Below the pieces are notes generated by a model. That model was not told the DNA's origin and ran no database searches. It was given only the letters and a program-made list of their open reading frames with translations. Positions 56,501 to 64,000 of a stretch of 64,000 bases of DNA are shown in pieces. Source of the DNA: Pyrrhosoma nymphula (taxonomy: Eukaryota; Arthropoda; Insecta; Odonata; Coenagrionidae); NCBI GenBank assembly GCA_963573305.1, contig OY754331.1, positions 90,883,434 through 90,947,433 on the forward strand, read 5' to 3'. Both the position numbers and the translations under genes were made by a program. Each line of letters begins with the position of its first letter. Within the stretch, counting starts at the first letter, position 1.

Positions 56501-59485
56501 GAAATCCAAAATAAAGTCCTTGTCATTACTGAGAATTAGCGCTAAAGCGATAGGATTCTTATCAATAAAGAACGGACTAATTTCCGGTGTGTTTCAACGA
56601 CTCGATATTATGGGTTTTCTCTGCCATAGTTCCATTTTTAACTTAGGCTAGGCTGTAAAATTAGGATATTCAGCCCTTACCTCGGGTACCTCAACATCTA
56701 GGAGTCTTGAAGTGAATATGAAGTTTAGCACATAAGACAATTCCCCTCGAGCCTATTTCGTCCGTTTTATAAGATTACTAGCAGCTGTAGTTAGCATCTT
56801 TCGGATTTCTCGGAGTCCGAAATTAATCAAATAATAAAAGAAATGGTTTTGAACTCTCGGGGCGTTTAAGTTTCTCCTGGATGATTATTCCCACGTTTTA
56901 CTTACTGTGAGAGTAAAATATTGCCTTGATAAGGAATAAATTATTTTGCGATGGAGTGAAGTTCACTTCCGAGGAAATTATGCTTAATCATATCGATGCT
57001 TTTTTTATCAAGTCAACTCCCGTCATATTCTGCAACACCGAGCCTGCGCCTGGCTTCGAAAATTCATGACTTATTTACCTGCCCTTGAGAAATGCGTCGG
57101 CACCCTTGCTGGATGATGGGAAATGCTCTCCGATATGTTAGTTGTGCGTCAATACATCCCGATTTCCTCTATTTTTCTTTTACTTTCAGGTGTACATGTG
57201 TTGTGCACAGTAAATATCTCCCTTTGAGTGGTACCGCGAGATAGGGGCGTAATGTTGCTCTGCGGGGTCAGTGGTCTCCCCCGCGAGTAGTCGCTGCGTT
57301 GAGACGTGCGAAAAGTATTTTCGTGAATTGATTTGGGATCCGACCGCCCCAAGGCCGAATGCTGTCCTCCTCCCACCGTTCACCCCGCCTGGCACACTGC
57401 GGGGGCGGATTCTGTGGGGGGTGTTTTAGATGTGCCCCATTTCGCGAGGGCGGGGAGGGGAAACAGCCTCTGCCCCCCCCCCCCCACATCCACGTCCCTC
57501 TCTTCCCGGTGCCCCCGGCCGCCCTCCTCTTCACGGCAGCAACAGGCACTCTTGGGGTCGCGCACCTTCGCTTCCCGGTGCTGCTGTGGCCGTCGGTCGG
57601 TCTGTCTCCTTGGCTGGGCTCATCGTCTCTTGCCTTTCTCTCCTCCCCCTGGCCACACTTGAGACGCCCTCTCAGCCAGGCCTCGCAACCCTTTCGCCGC
57701 CACCCGAATTTTCCATCCCGGAGCACGGGTTACACCAAGAGGGCTTTCTCTCAGGCGTTTCATGGCGTGTTTTTATGGCAGTTCTATCCTTCCTTGGAAG
57801 TTGGTCGCGGGTAGATAATTTAGTCGATGTGGAATCAATTGGTAAATCTCGCTATTCGATGGTATATGGCCCAAACCGGTGTCTGTGGTATTATTACGGG
57901 GGGTTGTGAAAATTTTCATTAGGAACCTGCTTAACTTCTATTTTTATAGCAATGAAGTGTACTACTCTGTCCTTAGGGTTGGTCGTGATACTTTTGACAC
58001 TCCGGTACCTTGAGTCAATTACAGGCTAATGCCGGGGCTGGATTTCTCTCCACTTCGTATTTATTGTGCCCAGGCAAAGTGCGCTTTTATTTCCTTAGAG
58101 AACACAATCTCAGGTGTCTGTTACCTCCTGTAATTGCTTCGTGGATCTTTTTTGTCCTTTACAATGTATTTATTTTTTTAGCGTCATTTATTATACAATT
58201 TTGTTCCCCGGCACTTTCTCTCTTACCCGTCTGGGGCCCATTTTTTGTTGTTACTTATCATGTTAGTGGTCTTCTAAAATCAGTGTATTGTTTCTACAAT
58301 TTAACAAAACGAATAATTTAAATAGCTAAAAAGTTGCTATCTTTATTCTAAAATTGTTTCCCCTTTGATTACCTCCAGAAAAGTGCGTGTTCTAATCATT
58401 GGGAGTAGTAAATTAACTTGGATTACCCTGCCTCCGGTGCGGTTAATGGAGATCGTTATTATTTTTTGCGTTTATTGTGCTGGGTTTTGTTAAAAACGAT
58501 CGTGAAGAAATTTCTTCCCACCCCATCCGTTTCCCCCGTAGTGCAGCTTGCCCCTCTCCCCCACGCTCACCGTCCATCCCTCCCGCGCCGTGCATATCGC
58601 AGAGACCCCCTCCCCCCACTACAGGTGTGTCGGCCGGTGCCAGTGCCGAGTTACGGGTCGCATTGGCGAAATTCTTCCCGACCCGCCCTCTGCCCCAACC
58701 TCCCGAAGTGCGTTCCCTCCCTACGTTTTCCTTGTGTGGTCTTTGGGTATCGCTTCGCTTGTCCATCGACCCAGTCCGTCGCGGCTATATCCTCTCCTCC
58801 CTCTTGTACCCTAGCGCCCGCCACAGTGCGCGTGGAGCCGACGCGCTGCCACTTACTCACTGGGTTTCCCCTCTTGTTTATGTTGGGCGTTGGTGCTGGC
58901 CGTTCGTTGGTCTTGTGTGTGACGCCGGGAGAGGTGGAAATAGTACTCTTATGAGTATTATCTGCTTGTGTCGGTTGTTTCCACCCCCAACATACATCCC
59001 CCCATTGCACGCATCGATTACCGGCGTTCCCCTCGTCGCCTCACCGCTCACGCCCTAGGCCTTCACCATAGTCTCTTCGCTCGTGTATCCGGCCTATTTG
59101 CATTTACACCTTTTTCCCACACATGCATTTGCGTTCTTCACTTTATTTGGTGCTGTCTTGTCTATTTATATATTCTTGCTTTTTTGTGAACCAGTTTGCC
59201 CATTTTTCTTTCTAAATTACTGTTTTTTCATTCTTTGTCTTTCTTTTATTTTTAAGCTTGGTGACGTTTTTTTATGTAAAATCGGTATCCACCCAAATTT
59301 CGTAAAATTTTAAACTATAGTTATACTATGGTTAGCATGGCTAAAATAGTTTGTGCTCTGGATTTTTTTTTATTAACATACAACGCACTGATAAGAAAAG
59401 TCATTAAACATAGGCACTAAGCGATAAAATGTACTCGATAATGTTGATCGCATAAAATCTGTAAACGTACTCACGCTTATGTCTT
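56501..59485. other. presumed first-intron DNA with two more GC-rich islands
   Basis: Islands at about 57330-57760 and 58500-59060, C-rich on the + strand, include a run of 13 C (57473-57485). ORFs there on both strands are low-complexity shadows. AT-rich spacers lie between them. Confidence 0.45.
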
Positions 59486-59490
59486 AATAT

Positions 59491-59547
59491 TTTTCTGGAA
59501 GAATAGGTTAAAAGCCCGCCCCCCATTTAACCTATTCTTCCAGAAAA
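59491..59547. repeat. perfect 22-bp hairpin with 13-base loop
   Basis: TTTTCTGGAAGAATAGGTTA plus AA (59491-59512) and its exact reverse complement (59526-59547), with loop AGCCCGCCCCCCA. A third, partial copy TTTAACCCATCCTTCTAGAAA follows at about 59547-59568. Confidence 0.95.
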
Positions 59548-59569
59548 TTTAACCCATCCTTCTAGAAAG

Positions 59570-62500
59570 GTAATTGGTCTCGGCTGTGTCAATATCTTAA
59601 AATTATAGATGCTATAAGAAGTAAGAGCTCATTTCAGTGTTGCTCATTATTATTGTTGATCAGTAAGCTTTGACATGTAATTCTTCACTCGATATACTGT
59701 GAACTAACCTGCGCTTAAAAACTGGCTGCTTGGCAAGGTTTGAAGGGATAATGCTCGCGATATTTTTTGGCACTCTATATTTCTTTTTCTCTTGTAACTA
59801 TCTACTTTTAGTTCATTGTTATTATGTCATAGCCAGTTTGTAATGTATAAAATCAGTGGTTGAGAAATTTGACTTAATTTTTGTCCTTCAGTTTCTTCAG
59901 AGGTCCTTCGGTTTCTTTAGCGGTGAGGTTTCTTTAGAGGCCACAATATTGTTCTTTATCGAAATGAAATATTTTATTACATGTAAGGGAGTTGTAATTG
60001 ATGTTATTCTAATTATTCATTACCCTCAATTGAAGGTAAAATATAATTACTACTACTATAGCTCCTCGGATAACATTAATTAGTACCGGTTCATGTATTG
60101 TCCGACCTCCAAAGGAAAATTACGCCACCAATAGGCGAAAAGTTCTAAGAATAAGACTGTTGACAAGTTGGAAGGCGGTTTTTCCTTGTGCAGTCTCCGC
60201 AGGATGGTTACTGACAAACTGATTTTGAAATCATGAATTGTGGCTTCCTCAGAGTCATGTGTTAGGCGAACTGTATTCGTATTCTCCGTATGTGATAGGT
60301 AGAATGGGAGTTAAGTGTAATGGCGAAGAAAATTATTTGGCTGACTTGTGTCAGGCCTAATGCAATACTGGATGCAATCTTACCGTAAAATGTAGACTTA
60401 ACTCATGTAATATCTTTCGTTGTCCAAAATTGTGTATAAAATACGAGGAATATATTGTTGTTTAATCCTGATGTCGCATTTTACCTGTTGGAAGAGAGGA
60501 TAGAATTTTCCAATTGAATCCCAATGGAGGTACCAAGTAAACGTTTCACTTTGGTACTAAAGTGGTCATCCTTGTGTTATTGTGTTTACTTATGCTTGGT
60601 CATGGCGGCCGAGGCAATCTTCGAAAGGCGTAATATTAGTGGCCTCTAAACTGGGTTCTATGTTAACTTAAGATACCTGGAAATAAAGTAACATGTTAAA
60701 TCTGTTTAGGGGAAATGCTGAAAGTCACACCGTGGATGACCAGGAATGAGGATGATTTGTTATCACAACTACCTATATATTGTGGATTTTGTGGGTTGAA
60801 CAGGCAACCGTAACATAGTGGTAAATTAATTTTGTCCCGCCTATAGTGCTACGCTTTCATCATCAGAAGGTTCTCGACTACATTGAGAGCTTAATATCCA
60901 TAATGTGAAGTTCTATTTTGAATGTGTTTATTTGTTTATTTGAATTTTTTATTTTCAATGTTTCTTGAATACCTATGGGGTATCTTAGTGGCATACATAT
61001 ACTCGAGGGCATTTTTCTTGTTGGAGACAACATCGTAGGCGGTGTTTTCGTTTTAAGATCAATCCTCAGTCTTGGCCCTTCACTGAGGTAGAGATTTTTT
61101 TTACTTTCTCGGGTTTGATTAAGGGGTTTCATTGACGGACTTCAATGTAGTTTTTTCCAAACATTAGGACTCTTCAAGTACAAGGTCACAGTTAAAGGAA
61201 TTATTGTTGAGCGAGCAAAAGAATAGCATCACCTGTGGGGATCCCGTGCGATACGAGGGAATTCAGGGGATTTCTTTCACATTCCAAAATGTATAATAGG
61301 ATTCTTCCAATTTTTTCCGTTCTTCCGTTATCTTCCATAAGCTTTCGGACTGATTTCCCGTGGCCTGGAAGTGGTTCGTTTATTTACTCCCCACTCCATT
61401 CGTCCGCTGTCACCTTCAATCCGAAGCACCTCCCCACAGCCATCCGTTCGCGGCGCCCGAGTCGACACCCGTGTAATATCCCATATTCGCCGCTTTCCGT
61501 CGGAAATGGTTTCCGCCCCTCCCTCTCGCCCTCTCCGGAAAAGGAAGGGCACTGGCTTTTATTTGTCATCTCCATTCCGTGGCTCTTATTTTCCTCCCAA
61601 GAATTGGAATGGCTTCGTGTGCGTTTGTGTGAGCGGTTTTCTCCTTGGCTTCAAGTGGCGTGTCGAGATCGAAGTGGAATTTGCTGCTCTCTTCCATTCG
61701 CGGTCGTGTTGACGGAAAAGGCATAAGGAGACGGGAGGCGGACTAACTGCGCGGGTGGTGGCGAGAAAAGCACCGCTGCAATCGATATCCACGGAATAAT
61801 GAATGCTTGGTGGTTACTGTTTCGGCGCTCCTCCGGAGCCCAATGAAAGTTGTAGTGTGTTCGGGTCTTTCCATTTCACTCGTGGTCTCAGGCATTTTTC
61901 TAACTTAAGTAAAGCTGTTTGGTGGAAATTCAGCACTCGTGTTATACTGGATAGGTATTTCTTGCGCAGTAAATGATTTTGGAGGTTTTTGTGGGAAAGT
62001 TTCAATTTATTTTTTCTTGCTTTGATTGAATGATAGGAATATCTCCTCCAATAGTAATATTTTTGTTTCAGTTGTACTCTCTGCAAATAGTAATTAGAAC
62101 CCTCTCTATAGGATAGGTTACGACATTAAGGAATGATAATGTTTCATTTTCTTGCATTAACAGTTATTGTATGTTATTATTTCCATGTTATTTTTAAAAT
62201 TCCTGTGAAACAACGTTAGGCGCTGGAGAGAGGTTCTATGAATATTTTATTTATACTTGTTTGAGATATCGCGATTAGGATTCAAACAAATGATGACGCC
62301 TCCATGGATGCTCTAGCTTGAAAGAATTCGTATTTCTCCAAGCTGTATTAAAAATTTCCTAACTAAGATAATATCGCTAAAGCACTCGGCCCTGTTTCAA
62401 GGGTTCTTAGGGTTTGAATCCATATCCAGGTGAAGGATATTATATAGTCTCAGGGGCTCCTGCTTAAGTTTTAAGTCTCCGCAGTGAGTATTAGCTAATT

Positions 62501-63171
62501 GCAATGGTTTTTATTTTGATTAGAAATTAATTTAGGGGCAATTTTTGTGAGATTTTTTCCGGTGGACGTGAGATACGTTCTACGGAGAAAATTAACGTCG
62601 TTAATTTTCGTGTGTGACCTATTTTATCAGGCTTCTGGTCCATTTTCGTCAGATTGAGGCATTATCACGCTTAATGGTTTCGATTTATTTTTATTTGGCA
62701 CTTCTCCCTCTGGCAGTCCACTAGGGACGTAAAACCAAAATATTTATAGGACTTTGTTGCCTATTAATTTGGCTTCGAATGGTGACTTCGTTTTCCATTT
62801 TCGGGTCATGAACACAGCCGTGGGAAGACGCCGTAGGACGCCCACTTTCATCGTGGTTTCGCATCAGTTATTCTTACCCAAATATGTGATAGACACGAAT
62901 CCCAAGGTATGGATTGTTGTCACCGTGGGAAAGTCAGCGTCAATGTATTTTTGCAGTCTTAAGTTCTCATATTTGCCATCCATTTGATCTTGCATATGTT
63001 GTGATGTGGTGGAAACTCAATAAAGTGGGGAAACACTTTATTCATCTTGAACTGGAATAAGGTTTCATGGTATTAAGGTATCGATGATTGTGTGTGGGTC
63101 CAGTAAGAGCTAATAATTGCGCATTGAAGAGAGTGATAAACTTTTTGAGCCATTGAATGCTTAATTCACAG
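59570..63171. other. presumed first-intron DNA, nothing coding recognised
   Basis: Mostly AT-rich, with a moderately GC-rich part at about 61370-61750 whose ORFs on both strands have no recognised content. Confidence 0.4.
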
Positions 63172-63238
63172 CGAACCTCGACTGCGGCTACCTCGGCATC
63201 ATGGAACCGCTGCGAAAGGAAGCGATCTACGACCCAAG
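63172..63238 (+). CDS. candidate exon with start codon of an unidentified gene
   Basis: The acceptor CTTAATTCACAG (ends 63171) precedes a GC-rich, CpG-containing 67-bp block unlike its surroundings. The donor is CCCAAG|GTCTCT (GT at 63239), which is only moderate. ATG at 63201 has a fair context (ATCATGG) and gives MEPLRKEAIYDP, then a codon split by the intron (phase 2). If the exon were internal, the same frame reads NLDCGYLGI before the Met. The local composition and the flanking splice sites support a real exon. It could be the translation start of the gene whose 5' UTR exon ends at 52083. I do not recognise the protein. Confidence 0.45.
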
Positions 63239-63540
63239 GTCTCTTGGTTTAATATTTGAAAAGGGTCTCAGCCTTGTCCTATTCCCACATATTTTGGTGT
63301 CTTGTTTTCTAAGTCTTGAATTGCTGATCAGCGTGGTAAATTGTTGTTGTAATTCACCGATCGTTTGTTTGAAATTGTGCTGAACCCTTGAGATATTAAA
63401 TTTCTTACCTCTTTCTCAGTCCGTTTGAGGAAGTTTTTATTCCTTTCTCTAAATTTACTTAAAAGGTATGTTTAGAATTTCTTAGTGATACTTCAAATAA
63501 CTTGGCGATTTGCAGTTTCAGGGTGTATTACGTGAAATTT
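63239..63540 (+). other. presumed intron, nothing recognised
   Basis: AT-rich. The open frame continuing to 63383 past the donor reads as non-coding sequence. Confidence 0.4.
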
Positions 63541-63546
63541 TTCCAT

Positions 63547-63656
63547 GTTAGGAATGATAAAATTTATGCGAATTGAAGATGACATAATGTGTTGAAACCG
63601 GGGTCGTGAATAAAACTATCTTTTGTGAAATTCGCATAATTTTTATCATTCCTAAC
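63547..63656. repeat. foldback repeat with 28-bp arms and PLE-like loop
   Basis: The arms 63547-63574 and 63629-63656 (GTTAGGAATGATAAAA... / ...TTTTATCATTCCTAAC) match at 27 of 28 positions. The loop contains GAAGATGACATAATGTG, then TTGAAACCGGGGTCGTGAAT and AAAA, a pattern seen in 3' tails of Penelope-like elements. Confidence 0.85.
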
Positions 63657-63659
63657 TTG

Positions 63660-64000
63660 GCGATTATTGTGCTACCATTGCCTCGGGGTATTATTTTTTA
63701 TTGATATTCGTTTTTTTTAGTTCTTCCCAGTCTAGCAGTTCGTAAGACCCGAGTGGATCATACTGAGCCCTCATGAGAATTTGTCATGCCCCGCCCAGGG
63801 TGGTTTCTGCCTTCGGACTACATCCCCCTTTACATGTTCGTTTATCCGGGTATGATTTGCTGACAAACCGGGTTAACCAGTTCTAATACGTACTAATCCT
63901 TGATAGTTTTAAGACGTCTAATTCACTTACAATGTGATATGTGTAATATTTTATTCTTCAGTCAATTGTTTGCTTCAGAATATCATGTTACATATTTAAT
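63660..64000. other. window end, nothing recognised
   Basis: No supported gene or repeat. Confidence 0.4.

Noticed and set aside
57268..59058. Several 100-190 codon ORFs in both strands
   Set aside because: Same reason: low-complexity, mutually overlapping, in CpG islands.
59491..59547. Hairpin as a microRNA precursor
   Set aside because: Arms of 22 bp with a 13-base C-rich loop are too short for a canonical precursor, and a third arm copy suggests a repeat.
1..64000. tRNA, rRNA, CRISPR array, bacterial-type operon
   Set aside because: None seen. The only tRNA-related sequence is the retrotransposon primer-binding site, and the gene structure is eukaryotic.

Overview
This window is eukaryotic nuclear DNA: AT-rich, with spliceosomal introns of up to about 13 kb packed with transposable elements. 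The mix of element families (pogo/Tigger, several hAT families, Jockey/CR1-like and other LINEs, a Ty3/gypsy element primed by tRNA-Lys, Penelope-like and Helitron fragments) and the gene structure suggest an arthropod, probably an insect with a medium to large genome. The species cannot be named from this sequence.

Left half (about 3.1-33 kb): the last eight recognisable coding exons, all on the + strand, of a P5B-type P-type ATPase (ATP13A2/ATP13A3 family, endolysosomal polyamine transporter). They run from the segment before the TGDN motif (3142) to the TGA stop at 32937-32939. The upstream exons lie outside the window. Seven of the eight exons join in frame. The 26121-26366 to 32279 junction does not, so a small exon or an indel is likely there. 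The introns hold a Ty3/gypsy derivative with near-identical LTRs (3424-7750), a large inverted-repeat element carrying a second element inside it (9624-12673 and 10125-11502), a degenerate Tigger (12784-14147), a hAT (16916-19677), a 5'-truncated Jockey/CR1-like LINE (about 21.2-23.5 kb), a minisatellite (about 27.3-27.8 kb) and a hAT with a perfect 8-bp target duplication (28601-32072). Left of the first exon is a Tigger transposon (1-1828) interrupted by a 204-bp hAT MITE.

Middle (33-51 kb): no gene is recognised. It holds Helitron helicase remnants (about 36.5 and 41 kb), a hAT MITE (37472-38009), a Penelope-like GIY-YIG remnant (about 40.7 kb), several long foldback repeats, and an unclassified 2.2-kb transposon with an 8-bp target duplication and a decayed ORF (45545-47755).

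Right part (51.4-64 kb): CpG- and GC-rich sequence that looks like the promoter, untranslated first exon (donor at 52084) and long first intron of a second + strand gene. A candidate exon with a start codon lies at 63172-63238. The intervening 11 kb has GC-rich islands, a LINE C-terminal fragment split by a Tigger MITE, and hairpins. No rRNA, tRNA or CRISPR array was seen.
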